Part shown: in pieces, positions 8,281 to 16,776 of the stretch
How positions within the stretch are numbered: the first letter of the stretch is position 1
How the letters are laid out: each line of letters begins with the position of its first letter
Assembly (NCBI GenBank): GCA_029265125.1
Contig: JAJUJX010000002.1
Coordinates: 310,001-374,000 of the forward strand
Direction: 5' to 3'
DNA from: Tolumonas sp008015085
Lineage (GTDB): Bacteria; Pseudomonadota; Gammaproteobacteria; Enterobacterales; Aeromonadaceae
DNA: 64,000 nucleotides
Translations under genes and position numbers: made by a program
Notes under the pieces: model-generated
The model's database searches: none
Told to the model about the DNA's origin: nothing
The model's input: the letters and a program-made list of their open reading frames with translations, nothing else

Positions 8281-8838
8281 GTGTCAGCAGAAATGACCAA
8301 TACTCCTAAAGCATCCCTGTGTGATCAGGGTCGTAACAGTTTCACCAAAGAAGACCTGCTGGCTTGCAGCCGTGGTGAATTATTCGGTGAAGGCAACAGC
8401 CAGTTACCAGCACCTAACATGCTGATGATGGATCGCATTGCTAAAATTACTGACACTGACGGTGCTTTTGAGAAAGGCGAAATTATCGCTGAGCTGGATA
8501 TCACGCCGGATCTGTGGTTCTTTGACTGCCACTTCCCTGGTGACCCAGTAATGCCAGGCTGCCTAGGTCTGGATGCGATGTGGCAGCTGGTAGGTTTCTT
8601 CCTTGGTTGGAAAGGCGGTCCGGGTAAAGGACGCGCATTAGGCGTTGGCGAAGTTAAATTCACCGGCCAGATCCTGCCAGGTGCGAAAAAAGTCACTTAT
8701 AAAATTCAGATGAAACGCGTGATCATGCGTAAATTGATTATGGGTATTGCTGATGGTGTTGTTGAGGTAGATGGTCGTCCAATCTACTCTGCAACAGACC
8801 TGAAAGTAGGCCTGTTCCAGGATACCTCTTCTTTCTAA
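8281..8838 (+). CDS. fabA: 3-hydroxydecanoyl-[ACP] dehydratase/isomerase
   Basis: FabA dehydrates 3-hydroxydecanoyl-ACP and isomerises trans-2- to cis-3-decenoyl-ACP, the branch point to unsaturated fatty acids. The single hot-dog domain carries the catalytic His84 and Asp98 in CHFPGDPVMPGCLGLDAMW. The C-terminal segment DLKVGLFQDTSSF is the family end. A GTG at 8281 with AAGGA 10 bp upstream was preferred to the ATG at 8293, which would be too far from that ribosome-binding site; either gives a protein slightly longer than E. coli FabA (172 aa) through an extra N-terminal tail. No clear FadR or FabR operator was recognised upstream. Confidence 0.97.
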   Translation: MSAEMTNTPKASLCDQGRNSFTKEDLLACSRGELFGEGNSQLPAPNMLMMDRIAKITDTDGAFEKGEIIAELDITPDLWFFDCHFPGDPVMPGCLGLDAMWQLVGFFLGWKGGPGKGRALGVGEVKFTGQILPGAKKVTYKIQMKRVIMRKLIMGIADGVVEVDGRPIYSATDLKVGLFQDTSSF

Positions 8839-8859
8839 GTCATCAGAAAGATGTAAATA

Positions 8860-8887
8860 AAAAGGCTCACAGTTGTGAGCCTTTTTA
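8860..8887. terminator. Bidirectional intrinsic terminator between fabA and rmf
   Basis: AAAAGGCTCAC and GTGAGCCTTTT form an 11-bp stem with a 4-nt loop and T-runs on both strands, placed between the convergent fabA and rmf genes. Confidence 0.92.
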
Positions 8888-8901
8888 TCTTGAATTCGTG
8901 A

Positions 8902-9078
8902 TTAATTAACCATATATCCCTGAGCACGCTCATCAATAGCGTCTCGCCAGCCACCCAGCCAATAGCCTCTTGCATCTATACATTGATAAGGACAGACCTC
9001 TTTAGAACGCCCAGCTAAACCAGCCTGGTACCCTTTAGTACGCGCTCTTTCCAAACGATCTCTTTTCTGTCTCTTCAT
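8902..9078 (-). CDS. rmf: Ribosome modulation factor
   Basis: A 58-residue basic protein nearly identical at its N-terminus to E. coli RMF (MKRQKRDRLERA..., AGRSKE, CPYQ, WLGGWR). RMF converts 70S ribosomes to inactive 100S dimers in stationary phase by binding 16S rRNA near the anti-Shine-Dalgarno region. The ATG at 9078 has a GAGGA ribosome-binding site; an upstream in-frame ATG at 9102 would add residues absent from the family and lies at the foot of a hairpin. That terminator-like hairpin (9105-9138) ends only 26 bp before the start codon, so the rmf promoter must lie upstream of it or rmf depends on readthrough. Confidence 0.95.
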   Translation of the reverse strand: MKRQKRDRLERARTKGYQAGLAGRSKEVCPYQCIDARGYWLGGWRDAIDERAQGYMVN

Positions 9079-9104
9079 ACTAATTGATCCTCTTTTCCAC
9101 AATG

Positions 9105-9138
9105 AAAAAAGACGACAGATTTGTACTTCTGTCGTCTT
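9105..9138 (-). terminator. Intrinsic terminator/attenuator-like hairpin immediately upstream of rmf
   Basis: AAGACGACAGA (9109-9119) and TCTGTCGTCTT (9128-9138) form a perfect 11-bp stem; on the minus strand it is followed by six T residues (9110-9105). It can end the transcript of the uup-DUF3466 unit, but its position 26 bp from the rmf start means it would also be in any rmf leader starting upstream. Confidence 0.82.
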
Positions 9139-9227
9139 ATTTGATATCGGATTTGACCACTAAGATCAATAGAAGATCGCTAGTTTTTTGTGTTGAAACC
9201 CAATTTAAGTATACTAATGTGACAATC

Positions 9228-10943
9228 TTATGATGGTTTCTTTACAAATCGGCGATATTGACCTACCAATGCGGCACTAGCCATGGCAAGCAAACCAAAG
9301 ACGCCAAAACTACCACCACCACTGCTGCCACTGCTTGCACCATAATCAAATGTTGGTAGTTGGTTGCTGATAACATAGGATGAAGGAACATCACCATTAC
9401 TAGCAAAAGCAGTCGAACTCGAAACCTTCAATTTAACTACTACGTTAGTACCATTACTCAGTGTTGACCAGTTATCATAGCTACTGAATCGGCGAGCAGA
9501 GGCTAAAATGGTACCATCATCCAGAATATCATTCGCGTATTCAATGTAATAATAGTAGCCATTCTGAGAACATGAGGATGCGCTGCCGCATATCAAATCA
9601 TTGAGTGCATAGCGATTGCCAGTTGTAATGTTATACAGGAATGCTTCCTGTAAACGAGGTACAGAACCAATCACCGTATCGGTGGTAGTGCTACGTTCGT
9701 CGGTCCAGCCTACAACCTGATTGTTGTTGTTTATCGCTGCACCTTCTGAATCAACACCTTCAGTTGAAATGATTTCAGAGCTTACGATAGAAACAGAACC
9801 TGAGTTGTATTTTGCAACAAACATCTTAGTTGGATAATTCCGGGACTCTTTCAGTCGATAGCTACGGTTACCGATGATATAACCATTCTCATTTATTCCA
9901 ACAGCCCAGCTATTATCGTAGTAATAGTCACTATCAGTGCCTGGATTATCGCTGTTGTTACTGAAAATTCGACCCGTTGCCGGAGCTGCTGTCAAAGAAC
10001 CGTCACCCAAGTTCCAGAAAGTAGCCAGATTTTTCGGCCGGCGTGTTGTTGAATTTAAGGTATTACCCCAAGTGGCTGAATAACCTACAGCAATATATTC
10101 ATCGCCAACCTTAGTAATACCCAATGCACTGGCAGTATAAGGATAATCGGAATCTTTGGCAGTGTAATAAGATGTAGCTAATTGTTTATTCGCTACCCCA
10201 GACGACGCGTTAACCAGCCAGAAACCCGCCTGAGTGGTATATCCCGGACAATATGCACTATATGAATCAATATCAGAACCGTTATAGCAGTAGTTATATG
10301 CCGTTGATTTCTTATTCCCTGCGGTACCTATGACCAGATAATCTGAACCGACCGGGATAATGTCATAGGCTGAAGCAAACGCATAATCTGCCCCATCCGT
10401 TACATCGACTGATGAACCTGCAATGGTTGCAACGGCTTTCCGTTTATGGTCAGAAAGAAGAACATACCCGACTGAGTCGATTTCGCTATCATCATGGCTA
10501 TAACGGGTAATAATACCTTCTGATTCAGAAGATACTGTTTTGGTTATTGAACCAGATGCAACGCCAGTTGCAACAATATTGTATGTCTGTGCAGTGTTCG
10601 CACTTAAATCAGAAAACCATTGGGAAGCTGTGTTACTGTTGTCGGCATAAGCGTCGCAAGTTGTAGACGACAAAACACTAGAGCAATAAGTCATGTAGCG
10701 GAAGCGATGTGCCAGATCCATCGCGCTTGGCGCCATACGGAAGTAGGAGTACCAGTTGCTGGTCACTGCAATACTGGAAACTGAATCACCGTCGCCAGAA
10801 ATACTCAGCGCCCAAGGGCCAAAATTTGCACTCCCTCTGTCAGATGCTGTTGCAACCTCTGTAATTGTATAAAACGGATCTTGCGCTGCGACCACACCAG
10901 ACAGCAATAGAGACAGTAATGCTGCCACTTTAGTTTTATTCAT
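9228..10943 (-). CDS. DUF3466-family exported protein with GlyGly-CTERM sorting tail
   Basis: A 571-residue exported protein of unknown function. It has a signal peptide (KVAALLSLLLSGVVAAQ) and a long beta-rich body with many Tyr, Ser and Asn and paired cysteines (YCSSVLSSTTC, ICGSASSC). The C-terminus is a Gly/Ser linker (GASSGSSGGGSFG), a hydrophobic helix and a basic end (QYRRFVKK), the tripartite GlyGly-CTERM signal that rhombosortase cleaves in Vibrio, Shewanella and Aeromonas. The start is Met at 10943, with a GAGGA site lying in the last codons of uup; a longer in-frame start at 10985 lies inside uup and lacks signal-peptide position. It is 5 bp from the uup stop, so the two are co-transcribed. 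The family is conserved at this place between uup and rmf; its role is unknown. Confidence 0.82.
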   Translation of the reverse strand: MNKTKVAALLSLLLSGVVAAQDPFYTITEVATASDRGSANFGPWALSISGDGDSVSSIAVTSNWYSYFRMAPSAMDLAHRFRYMTYCSSVLSSTTCDAYADNSNTASQWFSDLSANTAQTYNIVATGVASGSITKTVSSESEGIITRYSHDDSEIDSVGYVLLSDHKRKAVATIAGSSVDVTDGADYAFASAYDIIPVGSDYLVIGTAGNKKSTAYNYCYNGSDIDSYSAYCPGYTTQAGFWLVNASSGVANKQLATSYYTAKDSDYPYTASALGITKVGDEYIAVGYSATWGNTLNSTTRRPKNLATFWNLGDGSLTAAPATGRIFSNNSDNPGTDSDYYYDNSWAVGINENGYIIGNRSYRLKESRNYPTKMFVAKYNSGSVSIVSSEIISTEGVDSEGAAINNNNQVVGWTDERSTTTDTVIGSVPRLQEAFLYNITTGNRYALNDLICGSASSCSQNGYYYYIEYANDILDDGTILASARRFSSYDNWSTLSNGTNVVVKLKVSSSTAFASNGDVPSSYVISNQLPTFDYGASSGSSGGGSFGVFGLLAMASAALVGQYRRFVKKPS

Positions 10944-10948
10944 TAACA

Positions 10949-12868
10949 CTATTCCTCGTTCTTCATCGCTTCCAGCTCTTCCCAACGAGCGAAAGCTTGC
11001 TCCAAATCGGATTCAGCCTGTTGCAGTGCATCTAATGTTGCTTTAGTACTTTCTACTGGCAAGCTAAAAAAGTCAGGCTGATTAACCTCGGCCTGTAACG
11101 CGTTAATCTTGTCTTCTAATTGTTCCAGTCTGGCAGGTAATCCGTCCAGCTCTAACTGCAATTTATACGAAAGTTTACGATTTTTTTTCGTTGTCGTCTG
11201 AGTTTCATTTTTACTGACAGACTCTGATACCGTTTTTGCTGCAGCAGCTGAATTAGCTTGTCTGGTCAGATATTGCTCACGTTGATATACCAAATCAGCA
11301 TAGCCACCAACATAAGGCGTGATCCGACCATCACCTTCAAATAACCAGCTGTGTGTCACTGTATTATCAATAAAACGGCGATCATGGCTGACTAGCAACA
11401 GCGTTCCCTGATAATCGGCTAATAACTCTTCCAACAGCTCCAGAGTCTCAATATCGAGGTCATTGGTTGGTTCATCGAGAATCAGCAGGTTACAAGGTTT
11501 CAGGAATAATTTCGCCAGCAGCAGCCGATTTTTTTCACCGCCGGAAAGCGCTTTTACCGGTGTCATGGCGCGTTTCGGTTCAAACAGAAAATCCTGTAGA
11601 TAACCCAGCACATGACGACGACGCCCGGCAAAGTCGATTTCCTGACGGCCATCGGCGACGTTATCGATCACAGTCTTTTCTGGATCAAGTTGCTGTCGAT
11701 ATTGGTCAAAATAGGCTACTTCCAGCTTGGTTCCGCAGTGCAAATGACCACTGTCTGGTTGTAGATCCCCTAGTAACAGTTTGATCAGAGTGGTTTTACC
11801 ACAGCCGTTCGGGCCAATCAGCGCAATCTTATCACCGCGCATCACACGAAAATCAAAATTACGAATCAATGACTTGCCGTCAATGCTGTAATTGACACCC
11901 TCACCTTCGAAGATGATCTTGCCTGATCGAACGGCTTCATCCAGCTGGATTTTTGAAGTCCCCACTTTTTCACGACGATCTGCGCGTTCCATCCGTAACG
12001 CTTTAAGTGCCCGGACCCGGCCTTCGTTTCGGGTGCGACGCGCCTTGATGCCCTGGCGGATCCAGACTTCTTCCTGTGCCAGCTTTTTATCAAATTCAGC
12101 ATTTTTCAGCGCTTCAACCCGCAGCCACTCTTCTTTTCCTTCCAGATAAGCATCATAGTTGCCTGGCCAGGAGGTCAGAATGCCACGATCCAAATCGATA
12201 ATGCGGGTAGCCATACGCTGAATAAATTCACGGTCATGACTGATAAAAACAATCGCACCTCTGAACTGACGCAGGAAATCTTCCAGCCACGCAATCGAGT
12301 CGATATCCAGGTGGTTTGTCGGCTCATCGAGCAACAGCAAATCGGGGTCGTTTACCAGCGCACGCGCTAATGCAACTTTACGCAGCCAGCCACCCGACAG
12401 GTTCGACAATGCGGTATCTGGCGACAGCGATAACATGCTGAGGATCTGGTTGATCTTGGTTTCGTATTGCCAGCCCTGTTGCAGATCGAGTTGTTCCTGC
12501 AGTTCGCTCATTCGTTTCATGACACGTTCATCATGCGATTCAGCCAACAAAGCTGACTGGTGATGATAGTCAGAGAGCAATTTACCTAATGACGCGACAC
12601 CATCCGCGACGAAATCAAATACGGTTGCAGATTCAGTCTGCGGTGGATCCTGCTCCAGACGGGCAACTTTCAGATCTTGCAGATGCGTAACCGAACCATC
12701 ATCCAGCTGGATCTCTTTATTGATCACCTTCATCAGCGTTGATTTACCGGCACCATTGCGACCAACCAGGCAAAGCCGTTCACCCTCTTCAATATGCAAA
12801 TCAACGTGATCTAATAACGGGGCAGCACTGTAGGACAGATACCCCTGTTGAATAGAAAAAATAGCCAT
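10949..12868 (-). CDS. uup: ABC-F family ATPase Uup
   Basis: A 639-residue soluble ABC-F ATPase. Two ATP-binding domains are visible: Walker A GRNGAGKST near residue 36 with signature LSGGWLRKVAL, and Walker A GPNGCGKTT near residue 352 with signature LSGGEKNRLLL. The charged linker between the domains and a C-terminal coiled coil (about 560-635) are typical of Uup, whose coiled coil binds DNA; the protein affects transposon excision and ribosome-related functions in E. coli. No membrane segments are present. It starts 3 bp after the rlmKL stop and ends 5 bp before the DUF3466 gene, forming one operon. Confidence 0.95.
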   Translation of the reverse strand: MAIFSIQQGYLSYSAAPLLDHVDLHIEEGERLCLVGRNGAGKSTLMKVINKEIQLDDGSVTHLQDLKVARLEQDPPQTESATVFDFVADGVASLGKLLSDYHHQSALLAESHDERVMKRMSELQEQLDLQQGWQYETKINQILSMLSLSPDTALSNLSGGWLRKVALARALVNDPDLLLLDEPTNHLDIDSIAWLEDFLRQFRGAIVFISHDREFIQRMATRIIDLDRGILTSWPGNYDAYLEGKEEWLRVEALKNAEFDKKLAQEEVWIRQGIKARRTRNEGRVRALKALRMERADRREKVGTSKIQLDEAVRSGKIIFEGEGVNYSIDGKSLIRNFDFRVMRGDKIALIGPNGCGKTTLIKLLLGDLQPDSGHLHCGTKLEVAYFDQYRQQLDPEKTVIDNVADGRQEIDFAGRRRHVLGYLQDFLFEPKRAMTPVKALSGGEKNRLLLAKLFLKPCNLLILDEPTNDLDIETLELLEELLADYQGTLLLVSHDRRFIDNTVTHSWLFEGDGRITPYVGGYADLVYQREQYLTRQANSAAAAKTVSESVSKNETQTTTKKNRKLSYKLQLELDGLPARLEQLEDKINALQAEVNQPDFFSLPVESTKATLDALQQAESDLEQAFARWEELEAMKNEE

Positions 12869-12871
12869 GTT

Positions 12872-15001
12872 TTATGCTTGTCCGTGTTCGGTTGTTGCGT
12901 GACGGATCAGCCAGCAGTTGTGGATCTGCGGGTTACGTGCAAAATCTTTCGGTAAAGTTTTAACACTGATATTTTCCGCAACCAATCCGATTGCCTCAAG
13001 GCCGGCAAAATCCATCTTGAAATGTCGTTTGTTGTTTGAGAACACAATCAGGCCATCCGGATTCAGAATATTTTTCAGCATCGTCATCACATCAATATGA
13101 TCACGCTGTACGTCAAACGTATCTTCCATTCGTTTGGAGTTAGAGAAGGTCGGCGGATCGATAAAAATCAGATCGAAGGTCTGTTCACAGTGACTGAGCC
13201 AGTCAAGGCAATCAGCCTGTTCAAATTTGTGCTGCCAGCCAGTCAGACCATTGTGACGCATGTTATCGCGTGCCCAGTTCAGGTAGGTACGTGACATGTC
13301 CACCGTTGTGGTAGTTCGCGCACCGCCGAGTCCGGCATGAACAGACGCTGTACCGGTATAAGAGAACAGGTTCAGGAAATCTTTACCTTTTGCCAGTTGA
13401 CCCAGCATCCGACGGGTATAACGGTGATCCAGGAACAAGCCTGTATCGAGATAATCACGCAGGTTAACCAGAAATTTCGCGTTGTACTCTTTCACTTCGA
13501 GCAACTGCCCTTCGGCATTCAGTTTCTGATATTGCGACTCCCCCTTCTGGCGCTCACGCACCTTCAGGATCACGTTTTTACCCGGTACGCCGGTGACTTC
13601 GATGGTAGCCTGCATCAGATCGAGCAGACGCTGACGAGCTACATGCTCCGGAATGGTTTTCGGCGGGGCATATTCCTGAATGACCAGATACTCGCCATAG
13701 CGATCAATTGCCACGTTGTAATCTGGCAAATCAGCATCATACAAACGATAGGCGTCGATGCCTTCTTGTTTAGCCCACTTATCCAGCGCTTTGATGTTTT
13801 TCTTCAGACGGTTGGCAAAATCTTCCGCGACCATTTTCTGTGACGCAACGGAGTTTTCGGCAATAACGTAGTTACGCAGCTGACATTCCAGCGCGCCGTT
13901 AAACAGGCGGTATTGCTTTTCTGCACGCAGGCGCAGGCAGCTCAGCAATTCTGGTGATGCGGAAAGAATCGTGACCATCCAGCCTTGAAATTGTGTACGC
14001 AGGGCATTACCAAGACTTTGATAAAGTTTCAGCAGTTCAGGGAATTCACCAAGACGTTCACCGTATGGTGGGTTGCTGATCAGGAAACCCTTGCTGCCCG
14101 GCCATGGATTATTCAGTTTCATTACATCCGCTTGTTCAAAACGGATCAGATCACCCACACCCGCGCGGTTAGCATTCGCTTTTGCACGCTGCAGTACGCG
14201 GTTATCCAGATCAAAACCTACAAAGCGTTCCGGTTGCTGTAACGCTTCTTTATGCCCACGTTTGGCTCGCACCGAGGCTTCAGCAAACAATGGTTGCCAG
14301 ATTTCCGGCTGATGCTGCAGCCATTTTTCAAAACCAAAACGACGGCGCAACAGACCCGGAGCCATATCACAAGCCTGCATCGCAGCTTCAATTAGCAACG
14401 TACCGGAACCACACATAGGGTCCAGCAACGGTTCATTCTGCCAGCCACTACGCGCCAATACGGCCGCTGCCAGATTCTCTTTGAGAGGAGCCTCCCCTGT
14501 TTCATCTCGGTAGCCGCGCTGATGCAGAGCCGGGCCGGATAAATCCAGAGATACACTTACTGTTTCTCTTTTCCAATGAACCAGCACGCGGGCATCAGGA
14601 ATTTTCTTATCAACGGATGGTCGAATGCCTGTTCGCTTAGTGAAGCGATCCACAATCGCATCTTTGACTTTCAAGGCACCGTATTGGGTATTGTTAATCG
14701 CTTTTGAGGCGCCGGAGAAATCGACCGCAAAGGATTGATCAACCGAGAAATGCGTTTCCCATGGTACATTGAAACAGCCCAGATAAAGATCCAAGTCGGT
14801 ATCAGCACGAAATGAAGTTAAAGCCAGTGCGATACGGGAAGCAAAACGACTCCACAAACATGCCCGGTATGCCACCTCAAGTTCACCACTGAACGCCACG
14901 CCTGCGACAGTTTCTTTTACGTCAGTCGCGCCCAGTTGGGATAATTCAGCAGCCAGTATAGATTCTAACCCTTTCGGGCATGTTGCAAAAAAGTCAGCCA
15001 T
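12872..15001 (-). CDS. rlmKL: Bifunctional 23S rRNA m2G2445/m7G2069 methyltransferase
   Basis: A 709-residue fusion of two S-adenosylmethionine-dependent rRNA methyltransferases, the same length and layout as E. coli RlmKL. An N-terminal THUMP RNA-binding region (about 1-160) is followed by the RlmL domain with DPMCGSGT and the NPPY motif in ISNPPYGERL (m2G2445), then the RlmK domain with FSYTGTASVHA and IDPPTFSNSK (m7G2069). It is the first gene of the rlmKL-uup-DUF3466 operon and is divergent from the initiator tRNA gene. The ATG at 15001 gives the family start MADFFATCPKGLE. Confidence 0.97.
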   Translation of the reverse strand: MADFFATCPKGLESILAAELSQLGATDVKETVAGVAFSGELEVAYRACLWSRFASRIALALTSFRADTDLDLYLGCFNVPWETHFSVDQSFAVDFSGASKAINNTQYGALKVKDAIVDRFTKRTGIRPSVDKKIPDARVLVHWKRETVSVSLDLSGPALHQRGYRDETGEAPLKENLAAAVLARSGWQNEPLLDPMCGSGTLLIEAAMQACDMAPGLLRRRFGFEKWLQHQPEIWQPLFAEASVRAKRGHKEALQQPERFVGFDLDNRVLQRAKANANRAGVGDLIRFEQADVMKLNNPWPGSKGFLISNPPYGERLGEFPELLKLYQSLGNALRTQFQGWMVTILSASPELLSCLRLRAEKQYRLFNGALECQLRNYVIAENSVASQKMVAEDFANRLKKNIKALDKWAKQEGIDAYRLYDADLPDYNVAIDRYGEYLVIQEYAPPKTIPEHVARQRLLDLMQATIEVTGVPGKNVILKVRERQKGESQYQKLNAEGQLLEVKEYNAKFLVNLRDYLDTGLFLDHRYTRRMLGQLAKGKDFLNLFSYTGTASVHAGLGGARTTTTVDMSRTYLNWARDNMRHNGLTGWQHKFEQADCLDWLSHCEQTFDLIFIDPPTFSNSKRMEDTFDVQRDHIDVMTMLKNILNPDGLIVFSNNKRHFKMDFAGLEAIGLVAENISVKTLPKDFARNPQIHNCWLIRHATTEHGQA

Positions 15002-15149
15002 TCGTCTCTAATTCATCGGAACAAATAAACGCGTATTATAGCTGTGAATTGGTAAAACAGATATGAATTGCAGGCAAGTTAATGTTTGCTAAAAAAGAGA
15101 ACGAATCGCTAACTTATTGAGCAATTAATAAATAATCGGCAAATAACCC

Positions 15150-15178
15150 TTGCCATTTGTGACTGCGATCACTAGTAT
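15150..15178 (+). promoter_or_regulatory. Sigma-70 promoter of the initiator tRNA gene
   Basis: TTGCCA (15150-15155), a 17-bp spacer and TAGTAT (15173-15178) are followed by a GC-rich GCGCTCC discriminator, the pattern of growth-rate-controlled stable RNA promoters. The mature tRNA starts 13 bp after the -10 box. Confidence 0.8.
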
Positions 15179-15190
15179 GCGCTCCATTGA

Positions 15191-15267
<77 letters not shown>

Positions 15268-15274
15268 GATTTCG

Positions 15275-15301
15275 AAAAGCCACTCGTTTGAGTGGCTTTT
15301 T
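15275..15301. terminator. Intrinsic terminator after tRNA-fMet
   Basis: AAAAGCCACTC and GAGTGGCTTTT form an 11-bp stem with a 4-nt loop and a T-run, starting 8 bp after the tRNA end. It can also work for the minus-strand DUF1848 gene, whose stop is at 15340. Confidence 0.9.
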
Positions 15302-15339
15302 CGTTTCCGTTAGCTTGTCTGCATTTCATTTTATTTTGT

Positions 15340-16218
15340 CTACAGCAAAAACAGACTGTCTGGATCATGTTGTTTGTAATTTCTGAGTGCCTGTTGATGA
15401 TTCTGTGTTGCATAACAATACTGACAGCCATGCACGCAAGAATTGTAGGCGCCAATATCCACACTTTGCATACACAGACATGCTGATCTCTGATTTTTAT
15501 CTTTCTGTAGTGGTAAATTCAGATGAAAAAGTGTCTCGATTAAAATTGCATCAATACATGCCCCATGAAGAATATCTTTTTCTGGAATGACCGCTTTTTC
15601 TGAGCAAGTTCTGATCGTCATACCATTTCCCACAGCAATCTCAGCTAATGCAGCACATAACCGGATGTAGTCCTCATGACGCTGAACTATATCCAGGGCA
15701 TGTAATACTCCGGCATGTAGCAGATTATTTTGTGTCTTCTTATAAAAATCAGCAAAACTGATGACAACGCGCTCTGTATATCCGGCCAGTAAGCCAGCAA
15801 TCTTCGAAAACAACCGGATATGCTCGTCAACCGGAAGCAAATCACATAGCAATATAGGGTCATAACGCCAAATCACTTTTTCTTTTCCAATCTGTTCCGA
15901 TAACCGGATAAACCGCTCAATGGCTTTTAACGGATGTAAGGTTGCCGTTTCCAATGTCCGCGGATAACCAGTGATCGTGTAGTGGAAATAATAGCGATAC
16001 CCCATATCATCCAGCAATTTCAGGTGTGGTTGTAATGGTGCCGAATTCCGTGTCCAGAATACGATGACATCAACATCTTCAGGTCGTAATGATATCTGCC
16101 GGGTCTGATGATAGTTGAACGGATTTCGTGTCATCACTGATCCAGCCTTGATCCGATTCATAAACCAAGCTGAATAAAAAGCCGGAATATCTGTCCGTCG
16201 GCTGGCGCTGATGATCAT
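15340..16218 (-). CDS. DUF1848-family protein with C-terminal iron-sulfur-type cysteine cluster
   Basis: A 292-residue protein of the DUF1848 family, function unknown. The N-terminus (MIISASRRTDIPAFYSAWF) and VIFWTRNSAPLQ-type segment are family hallmarks, and the body looks like a TIM barrel. Near the C-terminus five cysteines occur as C247-x-C249 and C261-x3-C265-x2-C268 (CVHGCQYCY); the latter is spaced like the radical-SAM [4Fe-4S] motif but sits at the wrong end of the protein. The start at 16218 is 2 bp after the yccF stop, implying translational coupling; a longer in-frame start at 16401 would run back through yccF and was rejected. An SPL- or radical-SAM-like redox enzyme is possible but unproven. 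Confidence 0.85.
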   Translation of the reverse strand: MIISASRRTDIPAFYSAWFMNRIKAGSVMTRNPFNYHQTRQISLRPEDVDVIVFWTRNSAPLQPHLKLLDDMGYRYYFHYTITGYPRTLETATLHPLKAIERFIRLSEQIGKEKVIWRYDPILLCDLLPVDEHIRLFSKIAGLLAGYTERVVISFADFYKKTQNNLLHAGVLHALDIVQRHEDYIRLCAALAEIAVGNGMTIRTCSEKAVIPEKDILHGACIDAILIETLFHLNLPLQKDKNQRSACLCMQSVDIGAYNSCVHGCQYCYATQNHQQALRNYKQHDPDSLFLL

Positions 16219-16220
16219 AA

Positions 16221-16682
16221 TTATCGTTGTGAACGTCGCTGATTCAGTTCTGCCGCCGCATTCTGGCCGCGAACAGCCTGAGCCAATTCTTTCGGTACAA
16301 TAGTCATGCCAATTGGCGCCAATGCAATACCAGCCAGTTTCAGATGCTGAATCGCAAACGGTATACCAATGATAGTGACAAAACAGGCCACCGCGGAGCA
16401 AAGATGGCCAATCGCCAGCCAGATCCCAGCCAACAAAAACCAGATCACATTGCCAATCAAGCCTAAAGCACCAGTGCCAATATCTTCTTTCAGATACAGA
16501 TCCTTACGGCTAACAGCCTCTTTCCCAAACGGAAAAAAAGAAAACTGGCCTATAACAAAACAAGCTTTTGCCCATGGAATACCCACAATTGTGATTAATG
16601 CCAGAAAACCAGCTAACCACCAGCCTAAACCCATCAACACGCCCCCAAAAACAAACCAGATGATATTGCCAAGTACGCGCAT
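16221..16682 (-). CDS. yccF: YccF-family inner membrane protein
   Basis: A 153-residue membrane protein with two YccF domains, each an alternating hydrophobic/amphipathic unit (residues about 1-50 and 70-130, with repeated IVGIPWA and IIGIPFA segments). E. coli YccF (148 aa) has the same layout; its role is unknown. The start is placed at MRVLGNIIWFVFGG (16682), which has GGAG 6 nt upstream and matches the family start; upstream starts at 16694 and 16733 are less likely. The DUF1848 gene follows after 2 bp. Confidence 0.88.
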   Translation of the reverse strand: MRVLGNIIWFVFGGVLMGLGWWLAGFLALITIVGIPWAKACFVIGQFSFFPFGKEAVSRKDLYLKEDIGTGALGLIGNVIWFLLAGIWLAIGHLCSAVACFVTIIGIPFAIQHLKLAGIALAPIGMTIVPKELAQAVRGQNAAAELNQRRSQR

Positions 16683-16776
16683 CTTATTCTCCATAACTGT
16701 ACACAAAGTCTGTTCAATGAAATTTAGCGTCAATTCATGGCATAATACAGAAATTCAGTTACTGAAAATTCCATCC

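Noticed and set aside
16369..16776. Long in-frame extension upstream of yigZ
   Set aside because: It is the antisense of yccF, with Pro/Lys-rich shadow composition, and precedes the recognised YigZ N-terminus.
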